A stretch of 12,437 nucleotides of DNA from JBDTMC01 sp039934475 (lineage in GTDB: Bacteria; Acidobacteriota; Terriglobia; Bryobacterales; Bryobacteraceae), in contig JBDTMC010000217.1 of the NCBI GenBank assembly GCA_039934475.1, positions 1 to 12,437 on the forward strand, given 5' to 3'. The notes beneath the pieces were generated by a model, which ran no database searches, had not been told where the DNA came from, and worked only from the letters and a program-made list of their open reading frames with translations. Numbering within the stretch: the first letter of the stretch is position 1; each line of letters opens with the position of its first letter. Positions 6,703 to 12,437 of the stretch are shown piece by piece. The position numbers and the translations under genes were made by a program.

Positions 6703-7206
6703 ATGGGTCCGCTGGGCACTCAGGAGATGATCTTTATCTTCATCCTTGCCCTGCTTCTGTTCGGACCGAAGAAGCTTCCGGAACTGGGCAGAACCGCTGC
6801 CAAAGCCTTGGCCGAGTTCCGTCGAGCATCGAACGACCTGAAACAGCAGTTCGAGCGTGAGATGAAATCCATTGAAGAAGAAACACAGCCGCTCAGGGAA
6901 GTCGCACAGAGCTACCAGAGCGAGCTGAATAGCTACAATTATGATCATTCCTATTACGATGCCGGAGCTTATGGCTCCGAGTCGTACGATCACTCCGCAA
7001 CTAGCCAACCTACCGTAGGCGCATCCGCAACATTGGGCGCCGAATCACCAGCCATTGCCGAGGTGCCAGCACATTTGGCGCTGGAGGGCACGGTGTCGCA
7101 TTCCGAGAGTATTCCAACCACTCACGCGGCTGTCGAAGTCGCGCATTCGGAAACGCACCCGCCCGCCGGGCATCCGGCTCCTGACCACACCCCTAGCAAT
7201 AGTTAG
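6703..7206 (+). CDS. tatA: Sec-independent translocase subunit, TatA/TatB family, with long His/Tyr-rich tail
   Basis: Component of the twin-arginine translocase, which exports folded proteins across the inner membrane. Architecture is standard for the first 70 residues: a short membrane helix (about 7-20), the hinge FGPKKLPELG (20-29) and an amphipathic charged helix (30-67). FGPKKLPELGR and the acidic residue Glu8 are somewhat TatB-like, so TatA versus TatB is not settled from sequence alone. The remaining 100 residues are unusual: residues 71-95 hold seven tyrosines among Asp, Asn, Ser and Gly, and the rest is low-complexity with many His, Pro, Ala and Glu. Family members usually end soon after the helix. 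The start is fixed by AGGAGG at 6692-6697, 5 nt upstream. tatC follows after 23 nt, so the two are cotranscribed. Confidence 0.9.
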   Translation: MGPLGTQEMIFIFILALLLFGPKKLPELGRTAAKALAEFRRASNDLKQQFEREMKSIEEETQPLREVAQSYQSELNSYNYDHSYYDAGAYGSESYDHSATSQPTVGASATLGAESPAIAEVPAHLALEGTVSHSESIPTTHAAVEVAHSETHPPAGHPAPDHTPSNS

Positions 7207-7229
7207 TCTGTAGAAGCGCGGTATTGAAC

Positions 7230-8444
7230 ATGTCATCCGATGAGCATAAGGAAGCTCCGGCTTCCCCCGGCGGGGAATCGCCTGTAGACGAGCACAAGCA
7301 GGACACGCAACCGGCCGGCGAGACTCATCCCGTCTCGCCGGATGCCCCCCCTCGCACGGATGACGTATACCCTTATAACGAGGACCCCTACAATTACGCC
7401 GACCGGGAATACGGTCAACCCGTTCCCGCCACTCCGCCCACAACTACCCTCGGGTCTGCCCATGTCCCGCCACAGGCTGGCGCTCTGCAAACGATCCCCT
7501 CCGCGCCGCCCGCGCCGCCACCCCCACCCTCCAAACCCGTGGCCGAACCGGAACCCGAGGAAGACGAGGACGACGGCATGTTGCGCATGTCATTCCTCGA
7601 ACACCTTGAGGAACTCCGTTCCCGCCTCATCCGCGCGCTCGCCGGCTTTGGCGTAGCGTTTCTACTCTGCCTCACCTTTACCGAGAAGTTGTGGGTCATC
7701 GTCCAGACACCGGCCGCCGAAGCGCTCACCAGTCTCGGCCTCCCACCGAATCTGGTGATCCTGACGCCCATGGAGGGATTCAACGTCATTTGGCTGAAGC
7801 TCCCGGTCCTCATTTCTATCTTCATCGCCTCCCCTTGGATCCTCTACCAGGTTTGGGCCTTCATCGCCCCCGGCCTTTACTCTAAGGAACGCCGCTGGGC
7901 TATCCCGTTCATCGTCAGCTCCGCCGGATTGTTTATTAGCGGTGGACTCTTCGCCTACTTCGTTGCCTTCCGCTTCGGCCTCACCTTCCTGCTCGGCATC
8001 GGCCGCGGCATCGGCGTCGTGCCCCTGGTTTCAATCTCTGAGTATTTTGACCTTTTCGTCAATGTTATTCTCGGCATCGCTCTCGTGTTTGAATTGCCGG
8101 TTCTGATATTCTTCTTGACCCTCCTCAGAATCGCTTCGCCACGTTTCCTGCTCAGCCATTCGCGCTACGCCATCCTCGGCATCGTCATTCTCGCCGCCAT
8201 CATCACGCCAACTCCCGACGTTTTCAATCTCACCATCTTCGCGGCGCCTATGATTGGCCTCTATTTCGTCGGTTTGCTTGCCAGTTATCTCCTGGTATTG
8301 CATCGCGAAAATAAACGCCTGCCTTGGGGTATCATACTTTCCGTTCTGTTCGGGATCATGCTCCTGGTTGCCGCGTGCCTGTTCATCGCCATCACTCGCT
8401 ATGGCTTTCACTTTCTGAACCAATGGCCGTTCCTGGTTCGCTAG
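7230..8444 (+). CDS. tatC: Sec-independent translocase subunit TatC with N-terminal extension and extra C-terminal membrane helix
   Basis: Core membrane receptor of the twin-arginine translocase, binding RR signal peptides. Counting from the ATG at 7230 (404 residues), the canonical domain spans about 118-363. It begins MSFLEHLEELRSRLI and includes PWILYQVWAFIAPGLYSKERR, whose Glu matches E. coli Glu103, and ALVFELPVLIFF, whose Glu matches Glu170. Two features are unusual. A 115-residue cytoplasmic N-terminal extension is acidic and proline-rich (APPAPPPPPSKP then EPEPEEDEDD) with a tyrosine-rich patch (VYPYNEDPYNYADREYG). A seventh hydrophobic helix (about 366-390) follows the usual six, which would place the C-terminus outside. 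A TTG six bases upstream (7224) is an alternative start; neither has a strong ribosome-binding site. Downstream of tatA by 23 nt. Confidence 0.93.
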   Translation: MSSDEHKEAPASPGGESPVDEHKQDTQPAGETHPVSPDAPPRTDDVYPYNEDPYNYADREYGQPVPATPPTTTLGSAHVPPQAGALQTIPSAPPAPPPPPSKPVAEPEPEEDEDDGMLRMSFLEHLEELRSRLIRALAGFGVAFLLCLTFTEKLWVIVQTPAAEALTSLGLPPNLVILTPMEGFNVIWLKLPVLISIFIASPWILYQVWAFIAPGLYSKERRWAIPFIVSSAGLFISGGLFAYFVAFRFGLTFLLGIGRGIGVVPLVSISEYFDLFVNVILGIALVFELPVLIFFLTLLRIASPRFLLSHSRYAILGIVILAAIITPTPDVFNLTIFAAPMIGLYFVGLLASYLLVLHRENKRLPWGIILSVLFGIMLLVAACLFIAITRYGFHFLNQWPFLVR

Positions 8445-8560
8445 TAGCTGCTGACTAAGCCACGCATATAGACCAGTGCCTTCCGTCGGTAGGGAAGTAA
8501 CATTGCAGATCTACCAAATCTGGCCGACTAGTACCGGATTGAGTACGAAATGCTAAAAAA

Positions 8561-8597
8561 CTTTGATTTGGGGATGGTTTCCCATCGAAAATCAAGG
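8561..8597 (+). promoter_or_regulatory. Imperfect hairpin in AT-rich leader of the small basic-protein gene
   Basis: CTTTGATTT (8561-8569) pairs with AAATCAAGG (8589-8597), including one G-T pair, and inside it GATGG (8573-8577) pairs with CCATC (8582-8586) around a TTTC loop: 14 pairs with one internal loop. It lies 40 bp before the GTG start. A -10-like TATAAA follows at 8601-8606 without a clear -35. The surrounding 8545-8625 is far more AT-rich than the genes. There is no adjoining T-run of the kind that would make it a clear terminator for tatC, so its role (operator, leader structure or weak terminator) is open. Confidence 0.4.
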
Positions 8598-8636
8598 TAG
8601 TATAAACAAAGATTTTTTAAAAATTGCACGTAGCGG

Positions 8637-8906
8637 GTGGGTCTTGTGGATCTGGTCAAAGCAATTCGCGACCTTTACGAAGAGAAGAAACGGCTCGACG
8701 CCGTCATCGCGTCACTCGAGGCCATGTTGGCCGCGGACACGAAAGTCACTGCCCCAACGCCCCTGAAAAGGCGCGGTCGCAAAAGCATGAGCCGCGACGA
8801 GCGCTCGGTCGTCTCTGAGCGCATGAAGCGTTACTGGGCCGCCCGGCGCCAGCAGAAAGAAAGTTCCAGCCGCATGGAGCCGTTGGCGACGGCTACCTCA
8901 GCGTGA
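8637..8906 (+). CDS. Small basic coiled-coil protein of unknown function
   Basis: Unnamed 89-residue protein. Residues 4-38 are an amphipathic helix with heptad-like hydrophobics (LVKAIRDLYEEKKRLDAVIA), likely a short coiled coil for dimerisation. Residues 47-80 are strongly basic, with KRRGRKSMSRDERSVVSERM then KRYWAARRQQK. RRGRK resembles an AT-hook-like minor-groove motif and the following helix resembles small nucleic-acid-binding segments, so a DNA- or RNA-associated role is likely but inferred. I recall similar short proteins in Acidobacteriota annotated only as hypothetical. The start could be GTG 8637 or GTG 8646; the second has GGGTGG 5 nt upstream and gives 86 residues. It follows tatC by 192 bp with its own AT-rich leader, and converges on the methyltransferase gene across a hairpin terminator. 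Confidence 0.7.
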   Translation: MGLVDLVKAIRDLYEEKKRLDAVIASLEAMLAADTKVTAPTPLKRRGRKSMSRDERSVVSERMKRYWAARRQQKESSSRMEPLATATSA

Positions 8907-8913
8907 TCCACCC

Positions 8914-8958
8914 TTCAAAATTGCCCTCCCGGCGCATACGTCCCGAGAGCAATTTGAA
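8914..8958. terminator. Bidirectional hairpin terminator between convergent genes
   Basis: TTCAAAATTGC (8914-8924) pairs with GCAATTTGAA (8949-8958), ten pairs with one bulged A, and the GC-rich interior allows CTC/GAG (8926-8928 with 8946-8948) and possibly GG/CC pairing. It fills the 52-bp gap between the two convergent stop codons and ends directly at the methyltransferase stop. A-rich and T-rich arms give short U-runs in either direction, so it could serve both transcripts. Confidence 0.6.
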
Positions 8959-9639
8959 TTACATTTGCCGTTTGAAATACCACAACCAGAAATACTGAGT
9001 GCCGGCCCCATGCCGGTAGCGCGGCTCGAATCCACATGCCTCTGCCATCCGGCAGGCGTCTTCCTCGCTGAAGGGAACGCCCAGCCAAGTATCCTCCGGA
9101 TGCGGATCCATCTGAATGCCGCCTTGCACCTGAAACTTGAATAAGGCCCCGGGCCGCAGCAGCCGTCCCACCTCACGGACATAATTCTCAATCACCTCCC
9201 GGCTGGGAATGTGTTGAAAAACAATCGTCGAAAAGGCGAAATCAAAGGAAGCCTCGGGTACAACTTCCAAGTCCCGGCCATTGTTCTGGTACACGTTTGC
9301 ATTTGGGTATCCGGCCAGTGCTGCCTTCGCCAGTTTCACCATTTCGCCGCTTACGTCAACCGCGTGAACTTCCCCAAACAAACGCGCCAGTGCCCGGGTC
9401 ACCCGACCAGCGCCGCATCCGATCTCCAACACACGCATCTCCTCGGGGCGTTTCCCCTGGCAGATGTTGATCATATCGGTGCGAATCTGTTCGGCGACCG
9501 TCTCCTCGCCGCTCGCAAAAAACTCTTCGTCGGTCCAATCGGCCCGGCCCGTGGCCACATGATACCGGGCGTTCTCGCGGGCCCGCTCATCCCAGTCCCG
9601 CCGCATCTTTTCTTCCAACTGGAGCTCGTTTGGAGTCAT
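8959..9639 (-). CDS. Class I SAM-dependent methyltransferase
   Basis: Cytoplasmic methyltransferase of 226 residues with a Rossmann fold. Motif I is VLEIGCGAGRVT (residues 70-81), the acidic ribose-binding residue is Asp95 in AVDVS, and the post-motif FDFAFSTIVFQHIPS (132-146) and LLRPGALFKFQ (160-170) complete a UbiE/Methyltransf_11-like core. The N-terminal 60 residues are helical and charged (MRRDWDERARENARYHVATG), and the C-terminus is aromatic (QYFWLWYFKR). The substrate cannot be read from sequence. Its ATG lies 5 nt after the motB stop, making it the last gene of the flbD-motA-motB operon; no clear ribosome-binding site is present, suggesting translational coupling. Context makes a motility- or envelope-linked substrate possible, but it may be a passenger gene. 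Confidence 0.88.
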   Translation of the reverse strand: MTPNELQLEEKMRRDWDERARENARYHVATGRADWTDEEFFASGEETVAEQIRTDMINICQGKRPEEMRVLEIGCGAGRVTRALARLFGEVHAVDVSGEMVKLAKAALAGYPNANVYQNNGRDLEVVPEASFDFAFSTIVFQHIPSREVIENYVREVGRLLRPGALFKFQVQGGIQMDPHPEDTWLGVPFSEEDACRMAEACGFEPRYRHGAGTQYFWLWYFKRQM

Positions 9640-9644
9640 CGGTT

Positions 9645-10475
9645 CTATTTCATTGTAGCGGCTTGCCCCTTAGGCGGGTCGCCGGCAGACCCCGAAGCAT
9701 GCGGTTCCGACCTCAAACCCAGTTCGTTCAGAATCACAATGTCCACCCTCCTGTTCCGCGCCCGCCCTTCCTCGGTTTCATTGGAATCCACTGGCGCCGT
9801 TTCCGCATACCCTGCCACTGCCAACCGCTCCCGTGGCACGTTGAATCGCGTAGTGAATAGCTCCAGCATCGCAATGCTCCGGGCAGCCGACAGCTCCCAA
9901 TTGCTGCGGAATCGAGCCGTCCGGATTGGTATCGAATCCGTGTGTCCCTCCAATCGAACCGGATTCGGAAGCCTACAGACCGCCTCCGCCACCTTAGCCA
10001 AACTGCTGTAGCTACTTACATTCACCGTGTCCCCGCCCGAAGGGAAGAACGCCGCCTCGTGCAGCGTGATCACCAATCCGCGAGGTTCCATGGATATCTG
10101 CATTTGTCCGGCTTTGATCTCTTTCTCCAACTGCGCACTCAGGTATTTCAGCGACGGTAGCAACTCCGCCATCTGTCCCGTCGTCGATTTGGCCGCACCC
10201 CCCATTTCACGCCCTTCCGGTCCTCGCACCGATGCATTCCCCTTCCCTTTGAACTGCCTCGTACCGCCCAGGATTCCCGCCAGCACCGCAGGCATTTTCC
10301 CCTCTTCAAAGGCCTGCTTCACCCCTTCCGACATCGCTTTAGCTTTGTCCTTGTTCATCTCCGAATTGGCGAACATCATCACGAACAGCGCAAACAGCAA
10401 CGTGACAAAATCGGCGTACGACACCAGCCAGCGCTCGTGGTTCTCGGCCTCAGGGGGACGTTTGCGGCGTGCCAT
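9645..10475 (-). CDS. motB: Flagellar motor stator protein MotB
   Basis: Inner-membrane stator subunit that pairs with MotA to conduct ions and anchors the stator to peptidoglycan. A basic N-terminus leads to one membrane helix (about residues 17-37) with SYADFVTLLFALFVMMFA; Asp22 is the conserved ion-binding aspartate. A linker and plug region follow, then the OmpA-like peptidoglycan-binding domain, with LEGHTDSIPI (about 175-184), NWELSAARS (192-200) and RARNRRVDI (238-246). I set the start at ATG 10473-10475 because AAAGGA lies 7 nt upstream and the ATG sits 4 nt after the motA stop. The longer frame from 10502 would add nine residues and overlap motA. Length 276, normal for the family. 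The polar residues near Asp22 do not decide proton versus sodium coupling. Confidence 0.95.
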   Translation of the reverse strand: MARRKRPPEAENHERWLVSYADFVTLLFALFVMMFANSEMNKDKAKAMSEGVKQAFEEGKMPAVLAGILGGTRQFKGKGNASVRGPEGREMGGAAKSTTGQMAELLPSLKYLSAQLEKEIKAGQMQISMEPRGLVITLHEAAFFPSGGDTVNVSSYSSLAKVAEAVCRLPNPVRLEGHTDSIPIRTARFRSNWELSAARSIAMLELFTTRFNVPRERLAVAGYAETAPVDSNETEEGRARNRRVDIVILNELGLRSEPHASGSAGDPPKGQAATMK

Positions 10476-10479
10476 TCTG

Positions 10480-11322
10480 TCATCCTTTCGACGGTGCGGC
10501 ATCGGATTGTTCTGCCTCGGGTACCACTGCTTCAGCCTTAACCACCTTCGGCGTTGAGTAAGCTTCCAACTTCGCTCGAATCAATTTCGGGTTCAGTCCC
10601 TCCACGATGCCCACCACGCCCTCCAGAATCAGTTCATCCAGTTCGGTCCGCTCGTGCGCCCGCGCCTTGATCTTCGTCGCCGCGGGTAGGCAAAGAATGT
10701 TCGCAAATCCGACACCATAAATCGTCGCCACAAAAGCGCTGGCGATCCCCTCACCCACCTTCTCGATGTTGTCCAGATTTCCCATCACCATAATCAGCCC
10801 GATCACCGCCCCAATAATTCCAATGGTCGGCGAATATCCCCCTGCCGATTCATACACTTTGGCTGCGGCATCGATCCGCTGCTCGGCGACGTTGATCTCC
10901 AACTCCATCATCTTGCGGATCTCCTGCAAGTCGGTTCCGTCCACCGCCAAAGTCAGCGCCTTACGTAAGAATGGATCCGCGATCTCGGCCGCTTCCACTT
11001 CCAAAGACACGATGCCGCTCTTGCGCGCCTTGGTCGCGTATCCAATAATCTCCTCGATCATCGCGGCAGCATCCAGAACAGGCTCAAAAAATATATCCTT
11101 CACCCGTCCCGCTGCCGCAATCAGAGTACGCAAAGGCATGCTCAACAGCACTGCGCCAATGGTGCCGCCCAAGACGATCAGGGCAGCCGACCCACGCACA
11201 ATCTGATTGGGCACGCCCCCTTCCAGCCTCTGCCCGAGGAGTATCCCGCCAACCGCAATGAGTAGCCCGGCAAAGGAAGCGAAGTCCGGCTTCGTTGCCG
11301 CTGGCTTCGCTTTATTCGCCAT
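10480..11322 (-). CDS. motA: Flagellar motor stator protein MotA
   Basis: Inner-membrane stator subunit that forms a ring around MotB and transmits torque to the rotor protein FliG. Four membrane helices are visible at about residues 15-34, 43-63, 162-182 and 192-214. The large cytoplasmic loop between helices 2 and 3 includes ATKARKSGIVSLE (96-108), the conserved charged patch that meets the rotor. Pro165 in YSPTIGIIGAVIGLI and Pro213 in LCLPAATKIKARA match the conserved prolines of the family. The 280 residues include a short Ala/Glu-rich C-terminal tail. The start overlaps the flbD stop by 11 nt and motB begins 4 nt after its stop, so flbD, motA and motB are translated in close coupling. 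Confidence 0.95.
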   Translation of the reverse strand: MANKAKPAATKPDFASFAGLLIAVGGILLGQRLEGGVPNQIVRGSAALIVLGGTIGAVLLSMPLRTLIAAAGRVKDIFFEPVLDAAAMIEEIIGYATKARKSGIVSLEVEAAEIADPFLRKALTLAVDGTDLQEIRKMMELEINVAEQRIDAAAKVYESAGGYSPTIGIIGAVIGLIMVMGNLDNIEKVGEGIASAFVATIYGVGFANILCLPAATKIKARAHERTELDELILEGVVGIVEGLNPKLIRAKLEAYSTPKVVKAEAVVPEAEQSDAAPSKG

Positions 11323-11587
11323 CGGGCTTCACATCTGCGTCCGCCCCCGCCGTACTCCTCCTGCTCACTCTCTCTGCCTGCGACTGGTAGGGGCAACGCA
11401 ACGCCTCCGAAAAGATCGCCCGATGGTATGCGCGTACGCGCTCGATCACTTCCTCCGCCGATTCAAGAACCATGAACACCTGGCCGTTAGTAAGGGTAAT
11501 GACTGTGTCCGGCGTGCTGTCAATATGCCCGATCAGGTCCGAATTCAAGACTAAAGGAACGTGATTGATGCGCGTTAGCCGGATCAT
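11312..11587 (-). CDS. flbD: FlbD/SwrD-family flagellar protein
   Basis: Small cytoplasmic protein of the family found beside motAB in spirochaetes, firmicutes and others; in Bacillus subtilis its homologue SwrD raises flagellar motor power. It is distinct from the Caulobacter sigma54 activator also called FlbD. The diagnostic start MIRLTRINHVPLVLNSDLI and the core STPDTVITLTNGQVFMVLES (residues 24-43) are clear. The family core ends near residue 60; the last 30 residues are a charged tail (RRSTAGADADVKPDGE) longer than usual. First gene of the flbD-motA-motB-methyltransferase operon, transcribed divergently from the gene at 11681. No strong ribosome-binding site or clear promoter is visible upstream. 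Confidence 0.93.
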   Translation of the reverse strand: MIRLTRINHVPLVLNSDLIGHIDSTPDTVITLTNGQVFMVLESAEEVIERVRAYHRAIFSEALRCPYQSQAERVSRRSTAGADADVKPDGE

Positions 11588-11630
11588 GATCTATCTGTCT
11601 CATCGACCCTTTCCCGCTCTCGGTGAACAT

Positions 11631-11657
11631 TCAAATAAGCATTCCCGCGGGCGATAT
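11631..11657 (+). promoter_or_regulatory. Possible sigma28 (FliA)-like flagellar promoter
   Basis: TCAA (11631-11634) and GGCGATAT (11650-11657) are separated by 15 bp, matching the TAAA-N15-GCCGATAA layout of flagellar sigma28 promoters with one mismatch in the -35 part and two in the -10 part. The start point would fall near 11664, just ahead of the AGGAGG at 11666 and pointing to the gene at 11681. Short motifs match by chance fairly often; the flagellar context is what makes it worth noting. Confidence 0.35.
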
Positions 11658-11665
11658 GTAATTAG

Positions 11666-11671
11666 AGGAGG
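11666..11671 (+). promoter_or_regulatory. Ribosome-binding site AGGAGG for the gene at 11681
   Basis: A full AGGAGG lies 9 nt before a GTG codon. It is among the strongest Shine-Dalgarno sequences in the window and is the main reason to accept the downstream open frame as translated and to place its start at GTG 11681. Confidence 0.65.
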
Positions 11672-11680
11672 TACTGCGTA

Positions 11681-12046
11681 GTGACCAACACGGAGAGAAT
11701 AGCCAGTGGAATTCTTGCCGCCGCCCGCTCCGGCGACCTGCTGCTGGTGCAGTCAGCGCTCGCCCCGGCAGCATCGCTCGATTTAGATTCCCAGGTGGAC
11801 ACGGGCGAGCAGGAGCGCGCCGAATTGCTGGCCTGCGTGGCTCGCCACATCACCAGCACCGTCCCTCCTCTTCAGGAGTTGCATCTGGTGCTATTGCGCC
11901 ACCTCGCAGGCGGGAAACCCCTCGCCCCTCGGCCTCACCGCGTGCGGAATGCGATCGCCTCGATCTCCACTTGCACATCGCGCGGCAGTCGCGCCGCTTC
12001 CACCGTCGCTCGCGCCGGCGCGCTCTCGCTGAAGTACCGCCCGTAG
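11681..12046 (+). CDS. Unrecognised small protein divergent from the flagellar operon, 3' end overlapping ridA
   Basis: No family recognised. The 121-residue frame starts at GTG behind AGGAGG. Its first 85 codons have a third-position GC bias like that of the neighbouring genes, and the product there looks helical and folded (ILAAARSGDLLLVQSAL, ELLACVARHITSTV, LQELHLVLLRHL). After about residue 85 the protein becomes Arg/Ser/Ala-rich and less convincing; this is where the frame runs antisense into ridA, overlapping its 3' end by 112 nt. So either a real convergent overlap exists or the true protein ends earlier through a sequence difference; the other two frames show no nearby stop either. 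Placement next to flbD and behind a sigma28-like promoter hints at a flagellar role, such as a small chaperone or regulator, but this is a guess. Confidence 0.5.
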   Translation: MTNTERIASGILAAARSGDLLLVQSALAPAASLDLDSQVDTGEQERAELLACVARHITSTVPPLQELHLVLLRHLAGGKPLAPRPHRVRNAIASISTCTSRGSRAASTVARAGALSLKYRP

Positions 12047-12318
12047 ACCTCGTTCATCGCCCCGAAGTCGCCCATGTTCTTCAGGAAAACCGTTGTCTTC
12101 AGGACGTTGCCCAGCCCCGATCCCGCCGCCTCCAACACCGCCCGCAGATTCTCAATCACTCTCGCCGTCTGCTCGGCCACACCACCATCTATGAGGTGCC
12201 CTGTCTCTGGATTCAGCGCGATCTGACCGCTGCAGAACACCAGGTCTCCCCACGCCACCGCCTGCGAATAGGGTCCAATCGCCGCCGGAGCCCCGGCCGT
12301 TGCAATGATCTCTTTCAT
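11935..12318 (-). CDS. ridA: RidA/YjgF/YER057c/UK114 family enamine/imine deaminase
   Basis: Cytoplasmic trimeric enzyme that hydrolyses reactive enamines and imines (such as 2-aminoacrylate) released by PLP enzymes, protecting other PLP enzymes from damage. At 127 residues it has the usual family length. Family signatures are AGAPAAIGPYSQAV (residues 8-21), LVFCSGQIALNPETG (26-40), VLKTTVFLKNMGDF (72-85) and PARATVEAARLPRDVQVEIEA (101-121), where Arg103 is the conserved substrate-carboxylate-binding arginine and Glu118/Glu120 lie at the active site. The start is supported by GGGAGAG 5 nt upstream and by a 4-nt ATGA overlap with the preceding gene's stop, so the two are coupled. Its stop lies inside the convergent frame starting at 11681. 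Confidence 0.95.
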   Translation of the reverse strand: MKEIIATAGAPAAIGPYSQAVAWGDLVFCSGQIALNPETGHLIDGGVAEQTARVIENLRAVLEAAGSGLGNVLKTTVFLKNMGDFGAMNEVYGRYFSESAPARATVEAARLPRDVQVEIEAIAFRTR

Positions 12319-12437
12319 CGTTTCTCTCCCAGGATTAATGTGCCCACCAGTTCCTTCACGTTCCCAACCCGCTCTTCGTCCAGAAACCGGTCCAACTCGG
12401 CCGCAATTCGCAGCGCCGCCCCCGGATCCCGCCGCGA
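12315..12437 (-). CDS. pyrD: C-terminal end of a probable dihydroorotate dehydrogenase (truncated by window edge)
   Basis: Only the last 40 residues are present, read on the minus strand from the window edge to a TGA at 12315-12317 that overlaps the ridA ATG. The segment RDPGAALRIAAELDRFLDEE followed by NVKELVGTLIL resembles the C-terminal helix of class 1B dihydroorotate dehydrogenases (pattern DP-A---I--EL--FL---G---V-ELVGTL), which oxidise dihydroorotate in pyrimidine synthesis. The match rests on pattern memory over a short stretch, so the enzyme name is tentative. That a gene ends here is firm: the frame is open and codon use is normal. It is cotranscribed with ridA. Confidence 0.55.
   Translation of the reverse strand, partial: SRRDPGAALRIAAELDRFLDEERVGNVKELVGTLILGEKR

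Noticed and set aside
8509..8523. Short hairpin CAGAT-ctacc-ATCTG after tatC as a terminator
   Set aside because: A five-pair AT-rich stem without a T-run is too weak to call.
9211..10011. Plus-strand frame of 266 codons
   Set aside because: Antisense across the methyltransferase and motB, which are both clear; no domain resemblance.

Overview
The window is GC-rich chromosomal DNA from a free-living, flagellated, diderm-type bacterium. Gene content and protein style (an ECF sigma factor with its anti-sigma factor, a secreted NHL propeller, a DUF6807/PmoA protein, a FlbD-MotA-MotB cluster and a TatA-TatC pair) fit Acidobacteriota of the Solibacter/Bryobacter kind. That assignment is an inference from family resemblance, not a computed one. 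Most genes lie on the minus strand in short, tightly packed operons. I see no tRNA, rRNA, CRISPR array or intact mobile element.

Layout: (1) 1-566 minus, the N-terminal third of a biosynthetic arginine decarboxylase (speA), cut by the window edge. (2) 705-3008 minus, a translationally coupled cassette of ECF sigma factor, zinc-binding membrane anti-sigma factor and a secreted protein with two similar beta-rich domains. (3) 3087-4250 plus, a divergent secreted six-bladed NHL propeller. (4) 4257-6347 minus, an enolase-superfamily sugar-acid dehydratase-like gene and a DUF6807 (PmoA-like) secreted gene, probably one carbohydrate-related transcription unit. (5) 6348-6702, a 355-bp non-coding stretch with a 19-bp direct repeat, a run of A-tracts spaced near the helical repeat, and a good sigma70-type promoter for (6) tatA/B-like and tatC (6703-8444 plus), both with unusual extensions. 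(7) 8445-8636, an AT-rich spacer with a hairpin, then a small basic coiled-coil protein (8637-8906 plus) and a convergent terminator. (8) 8959-11587 minus, an operon flbD/swrD - motA - motB - SAM methyltransferase. (9) 11588-11680, a divergent region with a sigma28-like promoter and strong ribosome-binding site for an unrecognised small gene (11681 plus). (10) 11935-12437 minus, ridA preceded by the end of a probable dihydroorotate dehydrogenase.

How the genes work together: FlbD, MotA and MotB form a flagellar power module, with the stator pair MotAB driven by ion flow. The methyltransferase begins 5 nt after the motB stop and the unknown gene at 11681 diverges from flbD, so both are candidates for motility-associated functions. 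TatA/TatC form a folded-protein export pore. The sigma/anti-sigma pair is an envelope-responsive switch, and the co-translated secreted protein may be its sensor partner or effector. The dehydratase/DUF6807 pair suggests breakdown of plant- or polysaccharide-derived sugars. Nothing here is clearly a new defence or mobile system. The least explained items are the duplicated-domain protein in the sigma cassette, the tyrosine-rich tails shared by TatA and TatC, and the orphan gene beside the flagellar operon.
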